From NCBI GenBank assembly GCA_946479115.1, contig CAMLED010000001.1:1-64000 (forward strand): a stretch of 64,000 bases of DNA, written 5' to 3'. The position numbers were made by a program, and so were the translations under genes. Below the pieces are notes generated by a model. That model saw only the letters and a program-made list of their open reading frames with translations, had not been told where the DNA came from and did not search any database. Positions 34,160 to 42,975 of this stretch are shown here, in pieces. Position 1 is the first letter of the stretch. Every line of letters starts with the position of its first letter. The DNA is from an uncultured Candidatus Saccharibacteria bacterium. GTDB lineage: Bacteria; Patescibacteria; Saccharimonadia; Saccharimonadales; UBA6022.

Positions 34160-35827
34160 ATGATTGACGATCATAACTTTGTTATGAATATACTTAAATA
34201 CACCCACATAAAAACGATAGTACGATGGCTCTTAATATACAAACTAGAGTTGTCATTCGCTTTCATCTTTACTATTATCTTTGTGCTTGGTCATCTGCTA
34301 TCGACATACGCAAGTATTGATATAACAATAGGTGGTCGAATAACTCTAATTTCTTTTTGTGCTGGGGTAATTATTTGGATCTTAATCTTCTTGATTTTAA
34401 TAGCCATCAAGCAACAACTATTACAAAAACATACTTCTCGAGAATCTAACCTCCTGCGAAGCTTTTCTGATAAAAAACTATGGTTTGTAACTTCAGCTGT
34501 TATCTTCCTCTGTTATCTCCCTATTATTCTGACGTGTTTCTCTGTCCTATCTCCAGACTCATGGAGCAGCGTCAAGCAGGCAACTGGTGAATTGCCCCTA
34601 ACTAACGCCCATCCAATTATCTTCACTGCATTTGTGAGTGTTTTTATTCATGTTGGCTTGCTATTTGGTAGCTTAGAATTTGGGCTCTTATTATTTTCTC
34701 TTGCGCAATCAGCAATTCTGGCATTGATATTTGCTAAAATTATCGTTTGGATGCGCCGAGAAAAAATCAATAAAAGTTTTATCATGTTAACATTTCTTTT
34801 CTATGCAGTCTTACCAATAAATGCAATTGCTGGAATTATTATGTGGAAAGATATTTTATTCGCAGGATTTGGCCTTTTATTCTTACTGTTACTACGCAAA
34901 CTGTATTTAGAAAAAGATAAATTCTTTATTAAGAAGAACTTATTTTATTTCATTTTCATAGCCTTCTTATTCTGTACATGGAGAAACAATGGTATTTATG
35001 CATATATTATCTTCCTTGCACTTGCACTGATTATTAATCATAAATTATTTCTTAGTAAAAAATATCTATCGCTTCTATTTGCGCCAATTGTGCTATTCGT
35101 CATATATTCCACATTCTCCTCATTAATATCCACACCTACTTCTCTAGGGGAATCAATGAGCTTACCTCTTCAGCAAATCGCACGAACAGTAAAATATCAC
35201 AGCAATTCTATCACTAGTGAAGACAAGGCTACAATAAATGAAATATTGCCCTACCATCAGCTAGACGAAATATACAATCCTGGCTTATCCGACCCCGTCA
35301 AAAGCTCATTTAATGTTACGGTATTTAAGGAAAATAAAAGCAAATATCTCAAGCTATGGGCTAAGCTGTTCATAGAACACAAGAAAACATATTTAGCCGC
35401 TACCTTATACAACACATATGGCTACGTCTACCCATACTACTCGTCCTCTACAACGACCGATATTGTACCTGATAATGCCAGCCACTTTAATGCCCTCCAG
35501 GATTATACTGATAGTGGCTATAGCAGCGGGGCCAAGCCTGCGGTTGAGAAGTACCAGGCAATACTTACCAGTGTATTACCCGTTCTACGGAACATAGGTC
35601 TCTATACATGTATAATTTTACTAGGATTATATGCCGCGATTATTAAAAAGAAGTGGGAACTCACAGGAATATTCATTATTCTGTCGTGTCTTTTTCTCAC
35701 TACTATACTAGGGCCAGTTAACGGAGAATTTAGGTATTTATATTTATTTGTCGTTGCAGCGCCATTCATTATAGGTTCAATATTTTCTGCTAAAAAACCC
35801 GAAAGGACTAAGAACAAATATGTCTAA
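34160..35827 (+). CDS. DUF6020-like polytopic membrane protein
   Basis: A 555-residue protein with about 12 membrane segments. The first outer loop contains SPDSWSSVKQATGELPLTNAHPIIFT, the D-x-x-x-Q...N-x-H-P-x-x-x-T arrangement of DUF6020 proteins, which look like GT-C glycosyltransferases; later loops hold MWKDI and FRYLY. A GT-C enzyme would use a polyprenyl-phosphate sugar from the neighbouring GT2. Composition is strikingly AT-rich: bases 34921-34980 hold only 14 G or C. No Shine-Dalgarno; a TATAAT at 34139-34144 gives a short leader. It overlaps the WbsX-like gene by 8 bases. Confidence 0.7.
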   Translation: MIDDHNFVMNILKYTHIKTIVRWLLIYKLELSFAFIFTIIFVLGHLLSTYASIDITIGGRITLISFCAGVIIWILIFLILIAIKQQLLQKHTSRESNLLRSFSDKKLWFVTSAVIFLCYLPIILTCFSVLSPDSWSSVKQATGELPLTNAHPIIFTAFVSVFIHVGLLFGSLEFGLLLFSLAQSAILALIFAKIIVWMRREKINKSFIMLTFLFYAVLPINAIAGIIMWKDILFAGFGLLFLLLLRKLYLEKDKFFIKKNLFYFIFIAFLFCTWRNNGIYAYIIFLALALIINHKLFLSKKYLSLLFAPIVLFVIYSTFSSLISTPTSLGESMSLPLQQIARTVKYHSNSITSEDKATINEILPYHQLDEIYNPGLSDPVKSSFNVTVFKENKSKYLKLWAKLFIEHKKTYLAATLYNTYGYVYPYYSSSTTTDIVPDNASHFNALQDYTDSGYSSGAKPAVEKYQAILTSVLPVLRNIGLYTCIILLGLYAAIIKKKWELTGIFIILSCLFLTTILGPVNGEFRYLYLFVVAAPFIIGSIFSAKKPERTKNKYV

Positions 35828-37109
35828 AAAAACCGCAGTAAAGGATTATCTGAAGCAGTCAGAGCTACTAGTGAAAACATACAGAAATACAAAAAAACTG
35901 TATCCCGTAGTTAAACATCAATTGCATAGAGCTTCACGGATTAAGAACATTACAAAATGGCGGCAGTACCAAAACTACGTCTTAAATCATCAGCTAGATA
36001 AGCAAAATTTCGTACCTATAACTGAGGATAAATATTCAAACGAAACATCAAAGAAGCTTATTGCTTACTATTTACCTCAATATTATCAAATACCTCAAAA
36101 TGACGAATGGTTCGGACGAGGCTTCACCGAATGGAGCAACTGTGCGAAAGCTGTTCCTCAGTTTGCTGGGCACTGGCAACCACACTTACCTATCGATGTG
36201 GGCTTCTATAACCTTGAGAGCACACATATAATGCACCGTCAGATTGAACTTGCAAAGATGTACGGCATCCATGGATTCTGCTTTTATTACTACTGGTTCT
36301 CTGGTGGTGACAAAATCATGGAAAAGCCAATCAATAACTGGCTCAATGACAAGAGTATCGACTTTCCTTTTATGTTCTTTTGGGCAAACGAAGATTGGAC
36401 TAATACCTGGGGCGCTCAAGGTGACTTAGGTACAAAAACTTATAGTGCAAAAATGAAACCGAGTGATGTTAAAAAGTTTGTTGATGATATTATCCCCTTT
36501 CTAAAAGACAAGAGATACATCACCGTAGACGGCAAACCTCATATTATTATTTACCAGGCGAAGAAGGATCCTTATTTGCCTGAGTTTATTAAAAATATTG
36601 GAGAGCTGCTTGAGAAGCGAGGTGTAAAGAAACCGTACATCTCATTAGTATTTCCTGACGATTTTGACAAAAACTATAATCCAAAAGATTTTGGGGCAGA
36701 TGCCGCCGTTGAATTTGGTTCACACCTGCGAGTAATGCCAGACGAGGTTCCGGCACTAGAAACAAACAAAAAGATCGTAAACCCACTTGCAAAGGTTACC
36801 GAATATGACATGGAAGCATTTATTAATAAGGATAAGTTTCTGTATGACACAAACTACCCGGTCTTTAAAGGTGTAATGACACATTTCGATAACACTGCTA
36901 GAAAAATATATAGCGGTGCACAAATATTCTCAATCTCTCCTGAACTCTACCAGAAGTGGCTGACAGCTCAAATAAAAAGCTCTACCACCGATCAAATCTT
37001 CATTACCGCCTGGAACGAATGGGCTGAAGGTATGCACTTAGAACCTGATCAAAAATATGGATATGCCTATCTACAGGCAACCAAGAACGCGCTCGAAGCT
37101 GACAAATAA
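35820..37109 (+). CDS. WbsX-type glycan protein (GH99-like)
   Basis: A 429-residue soluble protein. After a basic N-terminal helix of about 75 residues comes LIAYYLPQYYQIPQNDEWFG, GRGFTEWSNCAKA, FAGHWQPHLP and a C-terminal ITAWNEWAEGMHLEPD, all typical of WbsX-family proteins found in O-antigen and rhamnan loci and related in fold to GH99. Whether they transfer or hydrolyse sugars is unsettled. No export signal, so it probably acts in the cytoplasm on lipid-linked glycan. It overlaps the DUF6020-like gene. Confidence 0.88.
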   Translation: MSKKTAVKDYLKQSELLVKTYRNTKKLYPVVKHQLHRASRIKNITKWRQYQNYVLNHQLDKQNFVPITEDKYSNETSKKLIAYYLPQYYQIPQNDEWFGRGFTEWSNCAKAVPQFAGHWQPHLPIDVGFYNLESTHIMHRQIELAKMYGIHGFCFYYYWFSGGDKIMEKPINNWLNDKSIDFPFMFFWANEDWTNTWGAQGDLGTKTYSAKMKPSDVKKFVDDIIPFLKDKRYITVDGKPHIIIYQAKKDPYLPEFIKNIGELLEKRGVKKPYISLVFPDDFDKNYNPKDFGADAAVEFGSHLRVMPDEVPALETNKKIVNPLAKVTEYDMEAFINKDKFLYDTNYPVFKGVMTHFDNTARKIYSGAQIFSISPELYQKWLTAQIKSSTTDQIFITAWNEWAEGMHLEPDQKYGYAYLQATKNALEADK

Positions 37110-37127
37110 ATAAGGTTTATCAACTTT

Positions 37128-38843
37128 CTACTCAACGTGTTTATAAGCGGCGTTGTAGAGTTTCTCCGAGAGTTCAGTGATAACACCTTTTTCTATAGTG
37201 TACATTTTTTTGTTAGAGACTTCGTGAAGAATCTTTCCGAATATTCGCTCCACTGCGTGTGCAGTCGTACCGTCAACTTGACCTCTTTCGGTATCAAAGT
37301 CTGCGGCCGATAAACCAGATTCGAGCAAAGGAGATAGGAAGTCTACCCTACACCAGAACATTGTTCCGCCAAAATACGGGTATTTGGTTTGAGCACGAAC
37401 GACTCTTTTGAATAGTTTGGCATCGGCGAATGACTCCAAGATTGTTCCAATACGCTCTCTATTGGCACCCATGTATCTTTTAAGCGACACTACGTGATCT
37501 GCTGGTCCAATAACCCCAGTATTTGTATTTTCCAAGGTCTCAATTATATTCGAAACATCTGATGGGATCAGTTGACTCAATAAACTTTCAAGCCATTCAT
37601 TACCATCTTTACGGTGCAAGCTCTTTTTACTATGTAGCTTCAAAATGTAGGCATATTGTTTAGCCTTGCTAATCTTGTCAGCAATTACAAGGAACGGAAG
37701 TACATCCCTTCCGCGATTCGGCAGACCAATTATATTCGTCGTACCGTGATATTTGTTAATATTATCAAGAACAATATCTTTGTCTTTCAGTTGTACCGAT
37801 ACGAACAAATCAAATGGTACATTAATATTATTGAGTTTTGCTTTTATTTCTGGCCATAAACTGGGGTAGTAAAGATGCAGAACAATCGCAAGTTTTGCTT
37901 TAGGTGATGTTTTTATATGGAATGAATCTGCTATTTTCTGATACGTCCGATTTCTCATAGAACCTATGAAGTTCCATACCAATTTATTGCGTAGTACAGT
38001 TTTCCTTAAAATTTTTCGTGCTGTAGCTGGTATGCCGTCCCTATCAATTGAGTCTCTTATTTTTCGAGGGTAGCGCGTAGAAAAAATCTTCACAATGAAA
38101 TTCGGGTGCCTAGATTTCACTAGCCTCTTTGGATTAATAACCCTGTCACCATAAATACCTTTGTATTTTGTTAAGATCTCAACAAAATAACGCGTATCTT
38201 CCTTGGGATCATTTCGTGACCCACGAGTACCACTTCGTATACGATAATTTATTGGATTACGTTCTACTAGTTTGAATGTTACACCATCAAGCGATAACCC
38301 AATAAAGAAGTCCCAATCTTCAGCAACCTTTTCAACCTCAAAGCGATGATCTTTTATCGCTTTTTTCCTAATCAAAGAGGCTGGCGTCACATGAAGCTCT
38401 TGAAGCTGCAACAACTCTGGTGTGAATTCTGGAAAATCAGTATCCGGCCGTCCAAGCCAGTCGCCTACAAAGCGCCAGTTTGGGTAAACAACGTCTACGT
38501 CGTACTCTTTTGCGACTTTATAGCTCTTACTGATATAGCGAGGACTGAAGTAGTCATCAGCGTCTAGATAGGAGATATACTCGCCTTTAGCAAGCTTCAT
38601 ACCTTCGTTTCGAGTATAGACAACCCCTTTGTTCTCACGATTGATATATCGAATATTTCGATCAGGGTTTTTATTAATTACACCTTTAATAACTGCGTCA
38701 CTATCATCAGTAGATCCATCATTAATAATAATCAGTTCAATATTTGAGTACGTCTGATTCAACACACTTTCAATAGCCTTTGTTACATACTCACCATAAT
38801 TATAGTTGGTAATAATAATGGAAATTAGAGGTTTATTTTTCAT
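37128..38843 (-). CDS. Glycosyltransferase fused to an RgpF-like domain
   Basis: A 571-residue protein with two parts. Residues 1-220 are a GT2 domain: SIIITNYNYGEYVTKAIESV, IIINDGSTDDS, and LDADDYFSP for the D-x-D site. From about 315 onward it matches the rhamnan-synthesis protein F family: LAIVLHLYYPSLWPEI, GLPNRGRDVLPFL, ILKLHSKKS and FGGTMFWCR. RgpF proteins act in rhamnose-glucose polysaccharide synthesis, which fits the rml operon. Start ATG after AAGGAG; the ATGA overlap links it to the GT2 gene upstream. The two domains may add consecutive residues. Confidence 0.88.
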   Translation of the reverse strand: MKNKPLISIIITNYNYGEYVTKAIESVLNQTYSNIELIIINDGSTDDSDAVIKGVINKNPDRNIRYINRENKGVVYTRNEGMKLAKGEYISYLDADDYFSPRYISKSYKVAKEYDVDVVYPNWRFVGDWLGRPDTDFPEFTPELLQLQELHVTPASLIRKKAIKDHRFEVEKVAEDWDFFIGLSLDGVTFKLVERNPINYRIRSGTRGSRNDPKEDTRYFVEILTKYKGIYGDRVINPKRLVKSRHPNFIVKIFSTRYPRKIRDSIDRDGIPATARKILRKTVLRNKLVWNFIGSMRNRTYQKIADSFHIKTSPKAKLAIVLHLYYPSLWPEIKAKLNNINVPFDLFVSVQLKDKDIVLDNINKYHGTTNIIGLPNRGRDVLPFLVIADKISKAKQYAYILKLHSKKSLHRKDGNEWLESLLSQLIPSDVSNIIETLENTNTGVIGPADHVVSLKRYMGANRERIGTILESFADAKLFKRVVRAQTKYPYFGGTMFWCRVDFLSPLLESGLSAADFDTERGQVDGTTAHAVERIFGKILHEVSNKKMYTIEKGVITELSEKLYNAAYKHVE

Positions 38844-39937
38844 TTTATTCTCCTTATTGAACGCGAAACTCTTGCCAACTTATTACCTATCCGATAAGCT
38901 TTCGAGTTAACAATTTCTTCTTTTTCTCTTTCGAGTCTAATTGCTCTACTTGACATCTTTTGTAACTCAGCCCGTAATTCAGTCTCTATATTCCTTTGTA
39001 ATTCATTACTTTTTTCAGTCTCTATATAGTTTGTATACGTAATTCTAGATAAGGATAAAAGTAACGTACCGCTCAATTCTGGAAATTTTTCAACAAACTC
39101 ATTCATAAGATTCGTTTTGGCTGAATTATCAATGCGATTTAATACTTCTACCGTCCCCTTAATATGTCCATCAATAATTCTTTTATTCTTATTCTTAGCA
39201 CCATACATTTTCAATAACTCTGCATATAGTACGAGATGACCAATCCCATGCTTTTTCCAAATCTCATCCCTATCTTGATGTGTTGTTTCCCACCATATTC
39301 CTGCACGATGTTTTCTATATACTGCCATCGTTTCATTGATAAACCCTATTTTGCCAAACTGAGCATGAAATAAGTGCATATACCAGTCAATCGGCATGAC
39401 ATTTGGATTAACAGCCGTATAATCTTGACGCCTATATAACACAGAATTGGTGTGGATAAAGTTCGTTTTTAATAAGTCCTCTAGTTTAAAGTCAGTCTTG
39501 TCAGTTAATTTTGGAAAAATTGAACTTAACTCCTCACCCTCCTCAAACACTACATTAACAGGGTGAAAGACTAGGGCGTAATCATTATTTTTTTCCAAGA
39601 AATCTACTTGTTTTTGCAGTTTGGTTGATTCTGTCCAGAAATCATCACCTTCACAAACAGCTACATATTTACCCCTAGCTATTTGATACATTTCCTTCAA
39701 GAATAATACTCCCGATTTAGAATACCTATTCTTTGTCTGAAGTACGGGACGGAATATTGCAGGATATTTATTTATAAATTTTTGAATTACTTTTTGAGTT
39801 CCGTCAGTAGAAGCATCATCGTGAATGATAATTTCATATGAGAAATTTACGTCCTGCATTAAAAAGCCCTCTAAGGCTTGTTCGATATATTTTTCCTGAT
39901 TATATGAGATACATATAATACTCACTAGTGGTTTCAT
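38840..39937 (-). CDS. GT2 glycosyltransferase
   Basis: A 365-residue GT-A enzyme. SIICISYNQEKYIEQALEG, then IIIHDDASTDGTQKVI, and AVCEGDDFWTE (metal-binding D-D) are the GT2 motifs; KWYMHLFHAQFG-like and MAVYRKH segments follow, as in many capsule transferases. The last 55 residues are a charged coiled-coil (NELQRNIETELRAELQKM) that may anchor it to a partner. It starts 9 bases after a TGGTAGAAT box and overlaps the RgpF-fusion gene. Confidence 0.88.
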   Translation of the reverse strand: MKPLVSIICISYNQEKYIEQALEGFLMQDVNFSYEIIIHDDASTDGTQKVIQKFINKYPAIFRPVLQTKNRYSKSGVLFLKEMYQIARGKYVAVCEGDDFWTESTKLQKQVDFLEKNNDYALVFHPVNVVFEEGEELSSIFPKLTDKTDFKLEDLLKTNFIHTNSVLYRRQDYTAVNPNVMPIDWYMHLFHAQFGKIGFINETMAVYRKHRAGIWWETTHQDRDEIWKKHGIGHLVLYAELLKMYGAKNKNKRIIDGHIKGTVEVLNRIDNSAKTNLMNEFVEKFPELSGTLLLSLSRITYTNYIETEKSNELQRNIETELRAELQKMSSRAIRLEREKEEIVNSKAYRIGNKLARVSRSIRRIK

Positions 39938-39946
39938 TCTATTTAT

Positions 39947-39955
39947 ATTCTACCA
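39947..39955 (-). promoter_or_regulatory. Extended -10 promoter of the GT2/RgpF pair
   Basis: TGGTAGAAT on the minus strand, 9 bases before the ATG at 39937; no ribosome-binding site. Confidence 0.55.
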
Positions 39956-39982
39956 CTTTCTCTTAAATAACTCTCTTAAAAG

Positions 39983-40444
39983 CTAGAGACCCATACGCAT
40001 GACCAAAATTCCTGCATCTTCTTTCTCTACCTTAAAACCTAATGATAAATAAAGTTGAACCGCCCTAGTATTTCTTATTTTTACCTCTAAATTAATCGAC
40101 TTTAAATTTAATTTCTCTCTAGCATAATTAATAAGCAATTTTGATGCCTTCTTTGCGATACCTTTGCCCATGTACTCCTTATTGCCAATGAAGATATGAT
40201 ATTCTGCCTCCCCGTGGCGTATACCCGTAAGATATATATTACCAACATATTGATTCCCTACAGTAATAGCGAACCTCTTACAGGTATCGTCTTCTATTAC
40301 ATTTCTTATCCATGCTCGCTCGTCTTCAAGCGTTATTAACCTATTTGGAGCTGATCCTGTATATCTCCATATTTCCGGATCATTTCGCCAAACATATGAT
40401 ACATTTGCGTCCTCTTCTTCTAACGGTCTAATGCGTACATCCAT
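39983..40444 (-). CDS. GNAT-family N-acetyltransferase
   Basis: A 153-residue acetyltransferase of the RimJ/RimL-like style. MDVRIRPLEEEDANVSYVWRND opens the fold; YHIFIGNKEYMGKGIAKKA supplies the acetyl-CoA loop (G-x-G-I-A), followed by NLEVKIRNTRAVQLYLSLGF. In sugar loci such enzymes acetylate amino sugars, and here it follows a formyltransferase and two PLP enzymes, so it may modify the same amino sugar or a different one. The spacing of 5 bases to the formyltransferase gene indicates one operon. Confidence 0.85.
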   Translation of the reverse strand: MDVRIRPLEEEDANVSYVWRNDPEIWRYTGSAPNRLITLEDERAWIRNVIEDDTCKRFAITVGNQYVGNIYLTGIRHGEAEYHIFIGNKEYMGKGIAKKASKLLINYAREKLNLKSINLEVKIRNTRAVQLYLSLGFKVEKEDAGILVMRMGL

Positions 40445-40449
40445 TTTTT

Positions 40450-41313
40450 TTATTCTAGCTCTTCGTAGTCTACTAGCTTAATCATTCCATCTACGGTTCT
40501 GATTACTATTTTATTGTCATATTTGAATGCAATTTTCGCCGGTAATACCGAGTGGTATTTTTCTAGCAAATAAGGACTTATGATTTTTTCGGCAAGATAT
40601 ATTCTGTATGAGCCCTGGTCTACAGAAAGTAGCGTACCTTGTCCTCTTATATTGAAGGACTTAATCTTATCAATAATAAGATCTGAATTATCCAAGTTGA
40701 TATTAATTGTTTGATCATCCTCGGTTCTATTGAAATATGAACCTTCACCGTGCTGTCTTTGCCCTAAAAAATTAAATTCATTTTTTTCTAAAATCTTCCA
40801 GCCATTACTAAACGTTCCTTGCTCAAGATCAAACGATACTTTATACACCAATCCCTGATCTATGTCTGGTGTTAATATTACTTCTTTTTGAGAGATAATA
40901 TTCCCAGTATCTATACCTTCATCAATATAGTGCATTGTTGCACCGATAGATTGTCTGTGGGTCATAAAAACGCCGTTAAGTGGCGTTTTTCCCTTGAGGT
41001 CAGGAAGAAGGGTTGGATGAATATTAATGAATAGCTGACCATCTCTCCTGATTTCTCCGACTGGAAGAATAAATGGACAACCATTTGATATTAATATATC
41101 AAAATCTAACGATTTTAATTCATCAACCAATCGTGCCTTATCTTTCATAGTGAATACATCAACTTCAATATCCTCTTGAACGTTAATAGTTGTGATTTGT
41201 TGATCGAGTAAACTATTTTTTAATACATATAGTTTAACAATTTCTACATTCAGTGTATCAACAAGGTACCTAATTACATTCAACCTGTTAGCGATGAGTA
41301 CTATTTTTTTCAT
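40450..41313 (-). CDS. Sugar N-formyltransferase-like protein
   Basis: A 287-residue enzyme with the formyltransferase core: FINIHPTLLPDLKGKTPL with N97 and H99, and YIDEGIDTGNII with D135, the Asn-His-Asp triad used with N10-formyltetrahydrofolate. It lacks the tRNA-binding C-terminal domain of Fmt (about 310 residues with different ending). Together with a VioA-like aminotransferase in the same operon this points to a formamido-deoxy sugar such as dTDP-Qui4NFo. ATGA overlap with the upstream PLP gene. The donor pool (formyl-folate) would have to come from host or folate enzymes elsewhere. Confidence 0.8.
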   Translation of the reverse strand: MKKIVLIANRLNVIRYLVDTLNVEIVKLYVLKNSLLDQQITTINVQEDIEVDVFTMKDKARLVDELKSLDFDILISNGCPFILPVGEIRRDGQLFINIHPTLLPDLKGKTPLNGVFMTHRQSIGATMHYIDEGIDTGNIISQKEVILTPDIDQGLVYKVSFDLEQGTFSNGWKILEKNEFNFLGQRQHGEGSYFNRTEDDQTININLDNSDLIIDKIKSFNIRGQGTLLSVDQGSYRIYLAEKIISPYLLEKYHSVLPAKIAFKYDNKIVIRTVDGMIKLVDYEELE

Positions 41314-42275
41314 GTTATCGCTTCCTCAAGTACCTTTACGATATACTTCATATCTTCTATGTTATATCTTTGATCGATTGGGAGTGGAAGTAAATTCTTA
41401 GATAAATAATACTCAAGTTCATATTCCTTAGACCATTCAAGTACATTAGGCCAATAAAGTGCTACAAATATTTTATTAGCAATAAGATGCTCACGAACGT
41501 TAACATTCTCTATAAGTAATGGATATACCATAAGCGAGGAGGCCGCTTTTGGGTTAACCTTAAGCTGATTAAGAGAGCCTAGTTTAGCGTGAAGAAAGAT
41601 TGCATTCTCACGTCTCTTTTTTCTAGCTTTATTGAAATCAATATTGCCGAGTATTCTTTGGGTAAGGCTAGACATGTGCATTATAGGCTTATTCATTAAA
41701 CTGTCGTCATTCACTTTAAAGTCGTGATAACCTGCCTCTGCGCCAAGTTCCAGCCTTTCTGTGAGATGTGCTATTCGGCCCGAAGAAATATCCGTATCGA
41801 AATCTTGATCCAATTTTTTATTTGTATGTAGTAGACCTCCGTCACTAACCCCGAAAAATTTACGAGGACTATAAAATGTATACCCGGCCTTCAAGGAATT
41901 AAAGTAATATGCCTGGCTACAATCTAATATTAATGAATCTTTATAGTACTTACTTAACTGACGAGAGTATACATCCTTCATACCAAAATAATTTGTATAT
42001 AAAATAAGTTCGCTTTCTCTTAATCTTGGTCTATCAACTATCTCTAAATTATCATCAATTGAATAGAATGAGTATTCAATATTTAATTTAATAAGTGGTT
42101 CGATCATGACGTCACATGTAAATTTTGGAAAATATACTTTAGTCGGACGAAGAAGCCTTAAGACATATTCAAAAGAGTTTCTTCCACTGTTAAGTTTTAC
42201 TAAGTTATCATGTAAAAAATGGCCCTCATTGATCTCTAGCTCGAAGTAGCCACCTATCTCGCTAGCTGAGTTCAT
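41310..42275 (-). CDS. DegT-fold PLP-dependent enzyme, divergent
   Basis: A 321-residue protein related to DegT/DnrJ sugar aminotransferases but shorter (usual 360-400) and divergent. D118 in LILDCSQAYY fits the PLP-pyridine Asp and K139 in YSPRKFFGVSDGG the Schiff-base Lys. SGRNSFEYVLRLL near residue 30 takes the place of the usual S-G-T-x-A-L. Similar small proteins occur beside WbqC genes in O-antigen loci. It could be an aminotransferase or a dehydratase. The start overlaps the WbqC-like gene by 14 bases. Confidence 0.7.
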   Translation of the reverse strand: MNSASEIGGYFELEINEGHFLHDNLVKLNSGRNSFEYVLRLLRPTKVYFPKFTCDVMIEPLIKLNIEYSFYSIDDNLEIVDRPRLRESELILYTNYFGMKDVYSRQLSKYYKDSLILDCSQAYYFNSLKAGYTFYSPRKFFGVSDGGLLHTNKKLDQDFDTDISSGRIAHLTERLELGAEAGYHDFKVNDDSLMNKPIMHMSSLTQRILGNIDFNKARKKRRENAIFLHAKLGSLNQLKVNPKAASSLMVYPLLIENVNVREHLIANKIFVALYWPNVLEWSKEYELEYYLSKNLLPLPIDQRYNIEDMKYIVKVLEEAIT

Positions 42276-42975
42276 AGTTATCTAGCATCTCATTTATTTT
42301 TTTCGGCGAATTAAACATCAGAACATCGATTATCGAAAGCCCGGACTCAAATTTTGATTTTTTCTGGTCATATTCTTCCAATCTAGTATGTATAAATCGT
42401 AGGTCAATGTTTTCTTTCTGGTACTTTGATTTATCAAAAAAAGATTCACCACCAGGTTGATTCCAATATTCAGATACGTTTCCAAGTGATTTACATATGT
42501 TCAGAGCCCATTCGTCGGGTGCATTCGGTGTATCAATATCAAGATTCAATTCCGAATATACAGATATATTCACCTGTAGTCCAATATAAGTGCATATCTT
42601 CTCTAGAATAACCCTATTCAAGGTAACTATGTCTGTATAGTTACCTTGAAATATTTCATCGATTAACTCTTTGGTTTCATTGTAGAATGGGGCTATCTTT
42701 TTATATACCTGAAGTTGCGCATTGATCTTAGTCTTCCAATCCTGTAGATTATCAATCTCAACGTCCTTAATGAATGTTCTCTGTTCAAATTTCTTCAACG
42801 GGACTTTTATATATACCCAATCTCCATCTTGTTTTAAAATTCGATTGCGCTCTATCCAGCCATGTCGTATAAATTGCACCGCATCAAAGATAATAAATTC
42901 ATCGGTATGTTTTATAAGGCTAAAATAACCTATATATGGGAAAAAATATGGCTGCATTATGGCTACTTTTCTCAT
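42262..42975 (-). CDS. WbqC-family protein
   Basis: A 237-residue protein starting MRKVAIMQPYFFPYIGYFSL and continuing EFIIFDAVQFIRHGWIERNRI, the clear signature of the WbqC-like family. KVPLKKFEQRTFIKDVEI and the terminal ...LRFIHTRL segment also fit. These proteins are found in polysaccharide loci beside sugar-modifying enzymes; their reaction is not established. The ATGA junction with the aminotransferase gene and the overlap with the DegT-fold gene make them translationally coupled. Confidence 0.9.
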   Translation of the reverse strand: MRKVAIMQPYFFPYIGYFSLIKHTDEFIIFDAVQFIRHGWIERNRILKQDGDWVYIKVPLKKFEQRTFIKDVEIDNLQDWKTKINAQLQVYKKIAPFYNETKELIDEIFQGNYTDIVTLNRVILEKICTYIGLQVNISVYSELNLDIDTPNAPDEWALNICKSLGNVSEYWNQPGGESFFDKSKYQKENIDLRFIHTRLEEYDQKKSKFESGLSIIDVLMFNSPKKINEMLDNYELS

